Under the pieces are notes generated by a model that searched no databases, was not told where the DNA came from, and saw only the letters and a list, made by a program, of their open reading frames with translations. From an uncultured Oscillospiraceae bacterium (GTDB lineage: Bacteria > Bacillota > Clostridia > Oscillospirales > Oscillospiraceae): a stretch of DNA of 64,000 nucleotides. Below are positions 26,845 to 35,001 of this stretch, one piece after another. The stretch is taken from positions 124,001 to 188,000 of the forward strand of contig CAKTOW010000002.1 of assembly GCA_934590325.1 (NCBI GenBank), given 5' to 3'. Positions within the stretch are counted from its first letter, which is position 1; each line of letters begins with the position of its first letter. The position numbers and the translations under genes were made by a program.

Positions 26845-29019
26845 TTACAGATGAAGCACGCGGTCCTTGATCTCCTGCGTACGCCCCTGGTTCCAGAACT
26901 GGGTGCCGATGTAGCCGCAGGTGCGCCGGGCCACATTCATCTTGTCCTGGTCGGTGTTGCCGCACTGGGGGCACTTCCAGATCAGCTTGCCGTCCTCCTC
27001 GACCACTTCGATCTCGCCGTCCCAGCCGCACACCTGGCAGTAGTCGCTCTTGGTGTTCAGCTCGGCGTAGATGATGTGGTCGTAGATGAACTTCATGACC
27101 TCCAGCACCGCGTCCAGGTTGTTCTGCATGTCCGGCACTTCCACATAGCTGATGGCGCCGCCGGGGGACAGGTGCTGGAACTGGGCCTCGAACTCCAGCT
27201 TCTTGAAGGCGTCGATGGGCTCCGTCACGTGGACGTGGTAGCTGTTGGTGATGTATCCCTTGTCCGTGATTCCCTCGATGACGCCGAAGCGCTTCTGCAG
27301 GCACTTGGCGAACTTGTAGGTGGTGGACTCCAGCGGCGTGCCGTACAGGGAGAAGTCGATGTTGTGCTGCGCCTTCCAGGTCTTGCAGGCGGCATTGAGC
27401 CGGTGCATGATCTCCAGCGCGAAGGGGGTGGCGCTGGGGTCGGTGTGGCTCTTGCCGGTCATGTACTTCACGCACTCGTACAGGCCTGCGTAGCCCAGGG
27501 AGATGGTGGAATACCCGCCGTACAGCAGCTTGTCGATGGGCTCGCCCTTCTTCAGCCGCGCGCAGGCGCCGTACTGCCACAGGATGGGTGCCGCGTCGGA
27601 CAGGGTGCCCTTCAGCCGCTCGTGGCGGCACAGCAGCGCCCGGTGGCACAGCTCCATGCGCTCGTCAAAGATGCGCCAGAACTTCTCGATGTTCCCTCCG
27701 GAGCTCAGGGCGATGTCCGGCAGGTTCACGGTGACCACGCCCTGGTTGAAGCGTCCGTAGTACTTGGGCTGGCCGTTCTCGTCCACATAGGGGGTCAGGA
27801 AGCTGCGGCAGCCCATGCAGGGATAGCAATGGCCGTTGCCGTTCTTGTCCACCTTCAGCTCCAGCATCTTTTTCTCGCTGATATAGTCGGGCACCATGCG
27901 CTTGGCGGTGCACTTGGCCGCCAGCTTCGTCAGCTCCCAGTACTTGCTGCCCTCCCGGATGTTGTCCTCTTCCAGCACGTAGATCAGCTTGGGGAAGGCG
28001 GGGGTGACCCACACGCCCTTCTCGTTCTTCACGCCCTGGTACCGCTGCAGCAGGGTCTCCTCAATGATCAGGGCCAGGTCGTCCTTCTCCTGCTGGTTCT
28101 TGGCCTCGCCCAGGTACATGAACACCGTCACGAAGGGGGCTTGTCCGTTGGTGGTCAGCAGCGTCACCACCTGATACTGGATGGTCTGCACGCCGCGCCG
28201 GATCTCCTCCCGCAGCCGCTTTTCGGCGATGGAGTTGATCTGATCCTCCGTCACCGCCACGCCCACCGTGTCGAACTCGTCCCTGACGCTGGCGCGGATC
28301 TTGTCCCGGCTCACCTGCACGAAGGGAGCCAGATGGGTCAGGGAGATGGACTGCCCGCCGTACTGGTTGCTGGCCACCTGCGCCACGATCTGGGTGGCGA
28401 TGTTGCAGGCGGTGGCGAAGCTGTGGGGCTTTTCGATCAGCGTCCCGGTGATGACAGTGCCGTTTTGCAGCATATCCTCCAGATTCACCAGATCGCAGTT
28501 GTGCATGTGCTGTGCGTAGTAATCGCTGTCGTGGAAGTGGATGATGCCCTCCCGGTGCGCCTCCACAATATCCTGCGGCAGCAGTATGCGCTCGCTGAGG
28601 TCGCGGCTGACCTCGCCGGCCATATAGTCCCGCTGGGTGGAGTTCACTACAGGGTTCTTGTTGGAGTTCTCCTGCTTGGCCTCCTCATTGTTGCACTCGA
28701 TGAGGGAGAGGATCTTATCATCCGTGGTGTTGGACTTACGCACCAGGGAGCGGGTGTACCGGTAGGTGATGTAGTGCTTGGCCACCTCGAAGGCACCGTG
28801 GGCCATGATGTAATGCTCCACCATGTCCTGTATCTCCTCCACGGTGGGGGCGCGGTTCATCTTCTGGCACTGCAGCTCCACGGATTCCGCGATCCGCTGG
28901 ATCTGCACCGGCGTCATCCGGTCTACCTCCTCCACGGACTCGTTGGCTTTGGTGATGGCGATAATGATCTTGGTGATGTCGAAGCCCACCTCGGCGCCGT
29001 TTCTCTTGATGATTTTCAT
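26845..29019 (-). CDS. nrdD: Anaerobic (class III) ribonucleoside-triphosphate reductase
   Basis: The 724-residue glycyl-radical enzyme makes dNTPs without oxygen. An ATP-cone lies at the N-terminus (MKIIKRNGAEVGFDITKI). The catalytic barrel follows. The zinc site CQVCGWDGE and CPQCGN is present, and the glycyl-radical loop RRTCGYIG lies near the end (Gly702 is the likely radical site). The gene has its own promoter with an NrdR box in the spacer, and nrdG follows after a terminator. Presence without an aerobic partner in this window fits strict anaerobiosis. Confidence 0.98.
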   Translation of the reverse strand: MKIIKRNGAEVGFDITKIIIAITKANESVEEVDRMTPVQIQRIAESVELQCQKMNRAPTVEEIQDMVEHYIMAHGAFEVAKHYITYRYTRSLVRKSNTTDDKILSLIECNNEEAKQENSNKNPVVNSTQRDYMAGEVSRDLSERILLPQDIVEAHREGIIHFHDSDYYAQHMHNCDLVNLEDMLQNGTVITGTLIEKPHSFATACNIATQIVAQVASNQYGGQSISLTHLAPFVQVSRDKIRASVRDEFDTVGVAVTEDQINSIAEKRLREEIRRGVQTIQYQVVTLLTTNGQAPFVTVFMYLGEAKNQQEKDDLALIIEETLLQRYQGVKNEKGVWVTPAFPKLIYVLEEDNIREGSKYWELTKLAAKCTAKRMVPDYISEKKMLELKVDKNGNGHCYPCMGCRSFLTPYVDENGQPKYYGRFNQGVVTVNLPDIALSSGGNIEKFWRIFDERMELCHRALLCRHERLKGTLSDAAPILWQYGACARLKKGEPIDKLLYGGYSTISLGYAGLYECVKYMTGKSHTDPSATPFALEIMHRLNAACKTWKAQHNIDFSLYGTPLESTTYKFAKCLQKRFGVIEGITDKGYITNSYHVHVTEPIDAFKKLEFEAQFQHLSPGGAISYVEVPDMQNNLDAVLEVMKFIYDHIIYAELNTKSDYCQVCGWDGEIEVVEEDGKLIWKCPQCGNTDQDKMNVARRTCGYIGTQFWNQGRTQEIKDRVLHL

Positions 29020-29086
29020 GGGAACTCCTCCTTATGATCTATCTCCACTGGTCCCGCACCGGGGACAGCGTAAGTCGTGTATTGAC

Positions 29087-29115
29087 ATAATACACTATAT
29101 CTTGTGCTGTTGCAA
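29087..29115 (-). promoter_or_regulatory. nrdD promoter with an NrdR box between -35 and -10
   Basis: On the minus strand TTGCAA (29115-29110), a 17-base spacer and TATTAT (29092-29087). Bases 29092-29107 read ACACTATATCTTGTGC on the plus strand. This matches the NrdR consensus aCaCwAtATaTwGtgt at all but two positions and fills the spacer. Confidence 0.75.
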
Positions 29116-29188
29116 GACCGTAAAACCAAAATATAGGCCCGCTCTCTGCCAAAATATTCCGCCTGTTTTTGTGCAAAACGCCAAAATC

Positions 29189-29204
29189 ACACAAGATATA
29201 GTAC
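29189..29204. promoter_or_regulatory. Second NrdR-like box upstream of nrdD
   Basis: ACACAAGATATAGTAC is nearly the reverse complement of the first box (CACAAGATATAGT shared) and lies 97 bases further upstream, centre to centre. Confidence 0.6.
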
Positions 29205-29376
29205 TCTAACCGCCGTGCCGTGCCACTAAATGTAGTGCCGCGGCCGCCATATCCTGTATAAAACGGAAAACCCGCCGCTAAGACAGGCGGCAGGCAAAAT
29301 CTTCCATTGCGTCATGCACCAAAATATGGTATACTGAATCGAATATAATTTACTATCGTCGAAAGGAGGGTCAGCC
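29205..29376. other. Intergenic remainder between nrdD and the 29377 gene
   Basis: The 357-base gap holds the nrdD promoter and NrdR boxes at one end and a plus-strand promoter at the other. Between them only an imperfect CCGCC / GGCGG hairpin (near 29270-29290) is visible. Confidence 0.4.
29307..29335 (+). promoter_or_regulatory. Promoter of the 29377-trmD operon
   Basis: TTGCGT, a 17-base spacer and TATACT. Confidence 0.65.
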
Positions 29377-29703
29377 ATGCGCGGCGATACCCGCTCCCTG
29401 ATACACGGCATCATCAATCTGCTGGTACCGTTTTTTATCTACGACCTGGCCTCGCTGCTGGTGGGCGCCATCACAGCGGCTAACTATAACCCCTGGCTGT
29501 CCTTCTGGCCCATGACCATCCTGCTGTGGCTGCCCTTCGTGTCCGACGCAGTCTGCGTGGTGGTGGCCGCCGTGCGGTTCCGCCGCCGGGGCCGCACCCG
29601 TGCGCTGCTGGGGCTGATATTCTCTCTGGGCGGCGCGGCGCTGTACTATATGCTGCGCTTCCAGATGCACTTCACACTGTCACAGCTGAAGAATTTCTTA
29701 TGA
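29377..29703 (+). CDS. Small membrane protein, 108 aa, unknown
   Basis: ATG 29377 follows AAAGGAGGGTCAGCC. Three hydrophobic stretches are visible: about residues 10-33 (INLLVPFFIYDLASLLVGAI), 44-64 (PMTILLWLPFVSDAVCVVVA) and 75-92. A basic RFRRRGRTR loop lies between the last two, predicting a three-helix integral membrane protein. No family recognised. It precedes rimM by 15 bases and should be co-transcribed with rimM-trmD. Confidence 0.75.
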   Translation: MRGDTRSLIHGIINLLVPFFIYDLASLLVGAITAANYNPWLSFWPMTILLWLPFVSDAVCVVVAAVRFRRRGRTRALLGLIFSLGGAALYYMLRFQMHFTLSQLKNFL

Positions 29704-29718
29704 TAGGGAGGGCGTCCC

Positions 29719-30228
29719 ATGCGTCCTGAGTTTATCACCGTGGGCACTGTCGTCAACGCCCACGGCATCCGCGGCGAGGTCAAGGTGAACCCCAGCGGCT
29801 TCGACCCGGAGTTTATCGCCGGATTCAAAACACTGTATATCGGCGGGCAGGCCGTGCAGGTCAGGGCCGCCCGTGTCCACAAGTCCACTGTGCTCTTGGC
29901 GCTGCCGGGGGTGGACACTATGGACGATGCCCTGGCCCTGAAGGGCAAGGCCGTGGCCATCCGCCGCACCGATGCCAGACTGCCCAAGGGGCAGTATTTC
30001 GACGCGGAGCTGGAGGGCTGCACCGTCCTGGACGATGCCACCGGTGAGGAACTGGGCAAGCTGGACAAGGTGCTGCACTATCCTGCCCACAAGGTCTATC
30101 AGGTCCGCGGCGGCGCACACGAGTACCTTATCCCCGCGGTGCCGGAGGTGTTCATCGCCGCCATCGACCCGGAGGCGGAGACCATCCGCGTACACATGAT
30201 GAAAGGACTGGCCACCGATGAAAATTGA
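29719..30228 (+). CDS. rimM: 16S rRNA processing protein RimM
   Basis: The 169-residue protein assists maturation of the 30S head. It has the N-terminal beta-barrel start ITVGTVVNAHGIRGEVKVNP and the C-terminal PRC-barrel with YLIPAVPEVF. It overlaps trmD by 11 bases, the classic rimM-trmD pair. The rpsP and rplS genes usually in this operon are not adjacent. Confidence 0.96.
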   Translation: MRPEFITVGTVVNAHGIRGEVKVNPSGFDPEFIAGFKTLYIGGQAVQVRAARVHKSTVLLALPGVDTMDDALALKGKAVAIRRTDARLPKGQYFDAELEGCTVLDDATGEELGKLDKVLHYPAHKVYQVRGGAHEYLIPAVPEVFIAAIDPEAETIRVHMMKGLATDEN

Positions 30229-31000
30229 CATCATGACCCTGTTCCCCGATGCGGTGGAAGCGATGATGGGCTCATCCATCATCGGCCGCGCCCGGGAGCG
30301 GGGCTTTGTCACCATCCGCACCCATCAGATACGGGAGTACACCACCAACAAGCAGATGCAGGTGGACGACTATCCCTACGGCGGCGGCCGCGGCGCGGTG
30401 ATGCAGGCCGACCCCCTGTACCGCTGCTGGCAGCATATCTGCGACGAGGCGGGGGAGAGGGTGCACACCATCTATATGTCCCCCTGCGGCCGGGTGCTGA
30501 CCCAGCAGGTGGCCCGTGAGCTGAAGGCGCAGTATGACCGTCTTATCCTGGTCTGCGGCCACTATGAGGGCGTGGACCAGCGCTTTCTGGACGAGTGCGT
30601 GGACGAGGAGATCTCCATGGGCGACTTTGTCCTCACCGGAGGGGAGATACCCGCCATGGCACTGGCGGATTGCCTGTGCCGTATGGTGCCCGGCGTCCTG
30701 CCGGAGGAGAGCTGCTACACCGACGAGAGCCACTGGAACGGCCTGCTGGAGTACCCCCAGTACTCCCGCCCGGAGGAGTGGCACGGCCGCAAGGTGCCGG
30801 AGGTACTGCTCAGCGGCCACCACGGCAACGTGGCCGACTGGCGCACCAAGGAGAGCTACAAGCGCACCATGGCCCGCCGTCCCGACCTGTGGGAGAGATT
30901 CGACCTGACCCAGGTGCACAGCCGCCACGACAAAAAGGTGCTGGCCGCCGCTCTGGCGGAATACGAACAGGAGCAGGGGAGTGCCGCCGAAACGGAATAA
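30218..31000 (+). CDS. trmD: tRNA (guanine-N1-)-methyltransferase TrmD
   Basis: The 260-residue SPOUT methyltransferase makes m1G37 in tRNA. N-terminal DIMTLFPDAVE, the trefoil-knot SAM-binding region LVCGHYEGVDQRF and SMGDFVLTGGE, and the linker with catalytic Asp are present. ATG 30218 lies inside the end of rimM. A terminator follows immediately rather than rplS. Confidence 0.98.
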   Translation: MKIDIMTLFPDAVEAMMGSSIIGRARERGFVTIRTHQIREYTTNKQMQVDDYPYGGGRGAVMQADPLYRCWQHICDEAGERVHTIYMSPCGRVLTQQVARELKAQYDRLILVCGHYEGVDQRFLDECVDEEISMGDFVLTGGEIPAMALADCLCRMVPGVLPEESCYTDESHWNGLLEYPQYSRPEEWHGRKVPEVLLSGHHGNVADWRTKESYKRTMARRPDLWERFDLTQVHSRHDKKVLAAALAEYEQEQGSAAETE

Positions 31001-31037
31001 AAGCGGAGAGGGCTTTTGCCCTCTCCGCTTTTATTTT
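30999..31037. terminator. Terminator after trmD
   Basis: A 15-bp stem, AAAAGCGGAGAGGGC / GCCCTCTCCGCTTTT with a TTTT loop, is followed by ATTTT. Confidence 0.9.
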
Positions 31038-31089
31038 CGGATAATTTGGCTATTATGTCAGAAAAACGACACTTATTCCAAATTCGTTA

Positions 31090-31118
31090 TTGTAGTTCGT
31101 CCAAAAATCCGCTATAAT
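31090..31118 (+). promoter_or_regulatory. Promoter of the ene-reductase gene
   Basis: TTGTAG, a 17-base spacer and TATAAT. Confidence 0.6.
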
Positions 31119-31166
31119 ACAAGAGTAAAACCGGCAGTATGCTGAAAATATGAGGAGGAACACCGA

Positions 31167-33227
31167 ATGAACGAGAAATACAGCGCGCTGTTTACCCCCT
31201 GGAAGATCGGCAACGTGGAGATCAAGAACCGTATCGTGCAGCCCTCTATGGGCGGTACGTCCCTGTTCGGCTGGCTGGAGCCCTGTCACTTCGACAAGGA
31301 GGCCGCCTACCACATCCTGAACCGCGCCCAGAACAACGTGGGTCTGGTGCTGCCGGGAATGCAGTGCGTCCGCGACACCATGGGCGGCCGCTGGCTCTAT
31401 CAGAACAAGAAGATGTTCAAGGAGCTGGCCGACTGGATGCCCGAGTTCCACAAGACCGGCTCCAAGCTGTTCGTGCAGCTGTCCGCCGGTATGGGCCGCT
31501 CCATGGCCATCAACGACATCATGGTCAAGATGCTGCAGAACAAGGCCTTCGGCGCCGTGGGCAAGCCCTTCCTGAACGTGGATTACATCACCGCCTCCGC
31601 CTCCGCCACGCCCAACCGCTGGTATCCGGAGTGCAAGTCCCGCCCCTTGACCGTGGAGGAGATCCACGAGATGGTGGACGCCTTTGCCAAGACCGCCAAG
31701 CTCCTGCAGGATGCCGGTGTGGACGGCGTGGAGATCCACGCGGTGCACGAGGGCTATCTGCTGGACCAGTTCACCCTGGCCAACATGAACTACCGTACCG
31801 ATGAGTACGGCGGCTCCTTCGAGAACCGCTATCGCTTCGCCGTTGAGATCGTCCAGGCCATCAAGGCCGTCTGCGGCAAGGACTTCCCCGTGGCCCTGCG
31901 CTACTCCGTGGTGTCCAAGACCAAGGGCTTCGGCCAGGGCGCCGTCCCCGGCGAGGAGTTCGTGGAGTTCGGCCGCGACATGCCCGAGTCCGAGAAGGCC
32001 ATCAAGTACCTGGAGGATGCCGGCTACGACATGTTCGACTGCGACAACGGCACCTACGACGCCTGGTACTGGGCGCATCCCCCGGTCTACATGCCCGAGA
32101 ACTGCAACCTCACCGAGGTGGAGCACATCAAGAACTTCACCACCAAGCCTGTGGTCTGCGCCGGTAAGATGAACCCCGAGAAGGCCGCCGAGGAGATTGC
32201 CGCCGGCCGTCTGGACGCCGTGGGCATCGCCCGCCAGAACCTGGTGGACCCCGAGTGGGTCAACAAGATCCTGGAGGACCGGGTGGAGGACATCAAACCC
32301 TGCATCAACTGTCATAACGCCTGCTTCAGCTTCAACAAGTCCAAGAGCACGCCCAATATGCAGCCCATGGATGATTCCCTGCACCTGGCCCGCTGCGCCC
32401 TGACCCCCAGCACCATGCAGCACAACAAGTACAAGATCGTCCCCACCCGCAAGCCCAAGAAGGTCGCCATCATCGGCGGCGGTATCGGCGGCATGGAGTG
32501 CGCCCTGGTGCTCAAGCAGCGCGGCCACACCCCCGTTATCTTCGAAAAGACCAATGAGCTGGGCGGCCTGTACATCACCGCCTCCGCCATGAGCTTCAAG
32601 GAGGCCGACAAGGCGCTGCTGCGCTGGTACGAGCGTGAGCTGAAGAAGAATGACATCGAAGTCCGCTTCAACATGGAGATCAACGCGCCCGCCACCCTGC
32701 GCCGTGAGTTCGACGAGATCATCGTCTGCACCGGCTCCCACCCCAAGACCCTGCCGGTCAAGGGCTTCAACAAGACCATCAACTTCACCCAGCTGCTGCT
32801 GAACCAGGTGGACGCCGGCGACCGCATCGTGTTCTTCGGCGGCGGCCAGTCCTCCTGTGAGGCCGCCTATGAGATGGTCCTCCAGGGCAAGCACCCCATC
32901 ATCGTGGAGTACGCCGACGACCTGATCGCCACCCCCGGCACCTGCCTGGCCAACGCATCCTTCCTCCGCGAGATGCTGGCGTTCAAGAAGGTGCCCATCT
33001 ACCTGAACTCCACCATCACCGAGATCGGCGACGGCTTCGTCATCGTCAAGGAGAAGGACGGCACTGAGATCCGCATCGAGTGCGACAGCGTGGTCAACGG
33101 CATCGGCTTCGTGCCAGCGCCCATCGCCGCCGATGACCACAAGGTCTACCGTGTCGGCACCTGCGAGAAGTGGGGCAACCTGCGCAATGTCATCTGGGGC
33201 GCCTGGGACGTCTGCATGCACATCTGA
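31167..33227 (+). CDS. OYE-family Fe-S flavoprotein ene-reductase (2-enoate reductase / BaiCD-like)
   Basis: The 686-residue protein has the two-domain architecture of 2-enoate and 2,4-dienoyl-CoA reductases. The FMN-binding TIM barrel spans about 1-370 (NRIVQPSMGG, VHEGYLLDQF, RTDEYGGSFENR). A 4Fe-4S motif CINCHNAC follows, and then a Rossmann FAD/NAD(P) domain starting VAIIGGGIGGME. The fourth cluster Cys (in ARC) comes 23 residues after the third, rather than the usual 11-12. These enzymes reduce activated C=C bonds (enoates, steroids, bilirubin) in gut anaerobes. The substrate cannot be assigned. It is monocistronic with its own promoter and terminator. Confidence 0.85.
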   Translation: MNEKYSALFTPWKIGNVEIKNRIVQPSMGGTSLFGWLEPCHFDKEAAYHILNRAQNNVGLVLPGMQCVRDTMGGRWLYQNKKMFKELADWMPEFHKTGSKLFVQLSAGMGRSMAINDIMVKMLQNKAFGAVGKPFLNVDYITASASATPNRWYPECKSRPLTVEEIHEMVDAFAKTAKLLQDAGVDGVEIHAVHEGYLLDQFTLANMNYRTDEYGGSFENRYRFAVEIVQAIKAVCGKDFPVALRYSVVSKTKGFGQGAVPGEEFVEFGRDMPESEKAIKYLEDAGYDMFDCDNGTYDAWYWAHPPVYMPENCNLTEVEHIKNFTTKPVVCAGKMNPEKAAEEIAAGRLDAVGIARQNLVDPEWVNKILEDRVEDIKPCINCHNACFSFNKSKSTPNMQPMDDSLHLARCALTPSTMQHNKYKIVPTRKPKKVAIIGGGIGGMECALVLKQRGHTPVIFEKTNELGGLYITASAMSFKEADKALLRWYERELKKNDIEVRFNMEINAPATLRREFDEIIVCTGSHPKTLPVKGFNKTINFTQLLLNQVDAGDRIVFFGGGQSSCEAAYEMVLQGKHPIIVEYADDLIATPGTCLANASFLREMLAFKKVPIYLNSTITEIGDGFVIVKEKDGTEIRIECDSVVNGIGFVPAPIAADDHKVYRVGTCEKWGNLRNVIWGAWDVCMHI

Positions 33228-33235
33228 GAATAGGC

Positions 33236-33269
33236 AAAAAAAGAAAGCCCGAAAGGGCTTTCTTTTTTT
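33236..33269. terminator. Bidirectional terminator between the ene-reductase and ubiquitin-domain genes
   Basis: AAAAAAAGAAAGCCC GAAA GGGCTTTCTTTTTTT. Confidence 0.9.
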
Positions 33270-33271
33270 GC

Positions 33272-34987
33272 TCACTGCTTCTTCCGGTTTACATACGCCA
33301 TCCCGGCCAGGGACAGCGCCGCGCTCACGGCGTAGATGCCCACGCCCGGGTCGAAGGTCTTGGGGGAGCCCTTCTTGTTCTCGTCGGTCTTACCGGTCTC
33401 GGTGGTGACGCTGTTGTAGTAGTACCGGGGCGCCGCCTCCCACTTGGCATACAGGGTGACGCTCTCCGTCACGGGCTTGGTAAAGTCGTAGGCCGCGGTG
33501 CACGCCTCGTCTGTGTACCAGCCCACAAGGGTATACCCGGCTCTGCTGACAGTGGGTGCGGTGACAGGCGTGTTGGCGTATTTCTGATTTGGTACAGCCG
33601 TACCGCCGTTGGTCTCAAATGCCACCGTATAGAATGTACCTTCCACACTTCCGTTATAGGTCCCGCCGCTGATCCTTCCGGCTTCTTCGTTCGTCACATT
33701 TCCGTTGAACGTTCCGCCGCTGATGGTGCCGATATGGGAAGGTGTCCCCAAATCGCACTCACCGCTATTTTTGACGCTGCCGTTGAACGTTCCGCCCTTG
33801 ATAGTCCCCTCGTAATTATCGACCGCCCCGTTGAACTGCCCGTCCTCGATCACGCCGCTGTTCCGCACTTTACCGTTGAAGGTGCCGCCGATGATGGTGC
33901 CGTTGCTGTTTACTACATTTCCGTCGAAGGTGCCGCCCGCGACGACAGCGGTGTAATGTTGATCCGGTGAAATAAGCATCGCGCCCGAGGAAGCATAGCT
34001 GCCCCCGGCTTTGCAGTCCGTGACGACGGCGCTGCCGCTGATGCTCATCTGGCGGACGCTGCAGATGCCGCCGCCATGTCCGGTGGCGGTGCAGCTGCGG
34101 ATGGTGCCGCCGGTCATGGTGAAGTCACCGTGGTTGGCTACACCGCCGCCGCTGTAGAACTCATCGGTAGCCACGCACCCTACGATGCTGCCGCCCTCCA
34201 TAGTGAAGCGGCCAAGTGTTTTGGCCTCATTTTTGTCGGCCACGTGCACACCGCCGCCTTGCTTGGCCCCGCAGCCTACGATGCTGCCGCCCTGCATCAC
34301 GAGCTCCGCGCCGGGACAGACGTACACACCGCCGCCGTCATTATAACCGGCATTTCCGCCGGTGATGATACCGCCGCGGACGGTCTCTCCACCGCCGGAC
34401 TCCTGCAGGCTCCACAGGTCATTGGTAGCATTGAACTTGTGTATGGCGGCGGGGTGGCTGTCCACCAGCGTCAGCGTGCCGCTCTCTACCTTGATAACAC
34501 TGCCGCTGCCGGTCAAATTCAGCACGAACCCGTTCAGGTCCAGCGTCACGTCGCCCTGAATGACCAGCGTCTGCGTCAGGTTCACGTTATTGCACAGGTA
34601 ATACTCTCCCGCTGTCAGGGTCGTTTTTTCGGTTAGCTCGATTGCAATACCAGTTGCGCTTTCTTCGGTCAATCTTACCCCGTTGGGTACACCTTTTTCT
34701 TCGGAAGCCACCAGCAGGGTGCTCTTTTTTGGGATGTTGTAGTCCCCCAGTGTGCGGCCATCCTTTAAAAATTTCCCGCCGTAGTAAAGAAACTGCTTGT
34801 CGACAGGGATGGATGCTTTATCCCACACCTTTTGCTTTACATTGTCGATAGAGTCCCCGGACTCCACCTCCAGTTCGATGGTCGTACCGGAGGGCAGCTC
34901 CGCAAAAAGGGTCATGCCCCACGCCGCGGTACACAGCGCCGCCGCTGCGCAGACGGCCAGCGCCAGAGTGATGATCGTTTTTTTCAT
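33272..34987 (-). CDS. Secreted, probably wall-anchored surface protein with an N-terminal ubiquitin-like domain
   Basis: The 571-residue protein starts at ATG 34987 (a GTG at 34993 is also in frame; AAGGGA suits the ATG). Residues 1-24 are a signal peptide. Residues 25-93 align without gaps to eukaryotic ubiquitin (IELEVESGD, NVKQKVWDK, DGRTLGDYNIPKKSTL), conserving Lys27, 29, 33, 48 and 63 (ubiquitin numbering) but not the RGG tail or Ile44. Then come beta-helix-like GG-rich segments (about 115-335), a run of GGTFNG-type repeats (about 340-450), an InlB/Listeria-Bacteroides repeat (about 453-517) and the sorting signal SPKTF (541-545) with a membrane helix and RKKQ end. It lies 14 bases after a TetR gene on the same strand. 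Function unknown; host interaction is an inference. Confidence 0.88.
   Translation of the reverse strand: MKKTIITLALAVCAAAALCTAAWGMTLFAELPSGTTIELEVESGDSIDNVKQKVWDKASIPVDKQFLYYGGKFLKDGRTLGDYNIPKKSTLLVASEEKGVPNGVRLTEESATGIAIELTEKTTLTAGEYYLCNNVNLTQTLVIQGDVTLDLNGFVLNLTGSGSVIKVESGTLTLVDSHPAAIHKFNATNDLWSLQESGGGETVRGGIITGGNAGYNDGGGVYVCPGAELVMQGGSIVGCGAKQGGGVHVADKNEAKTLGRFTMEGGSIVGCVATDEFYSGGGVANHGDFTMTGGTIRSCTATGHGGGICSVRQMSISGSAVVTDCKAGGSYASSGAMLISPDQHYTAVVAGGTFDGNVVNSNGTIIGGTFNGKVRNSGVIEDGQFNGAVDNYEGTIKGGTFNGSVKNSGECDLGTPSHIGTISGGTFNGNVTNEEAGRISGGTYNGSVEGTFYTVAFETNGGTAVPNQKYANTPVTAPTVSRAGYTLVGWYTDEACTAAYDFTKPVTESVTLYAKWEAAPRYYYNSVTTETGKTDENKKGSPKTFDPGVGIYAVSAALSLAGMAYVNRKKQ
33655..33945 (-). repeat. 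In-frame DNA repeats coding the GGTFNG units
   Basis: Near-identical blocks such as CCGTTGAACGTTCCGCC recur about every 50-70 bases within the surface-protein gene. They encode successive GGTFNG-V-N units of varied spacing. Confidence 0.7.
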
Positions 34988-35001
34988 CCGCACCGTTCCC
35001 T

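Noticed and set aside
34076..34636. 186-codon plus-strand frame opposite the ubiquitin-domain gene
   Set aside because: It is antisense to the repeat region. Its Ala/Gly/His-rich translation mirrors the GG repeats.
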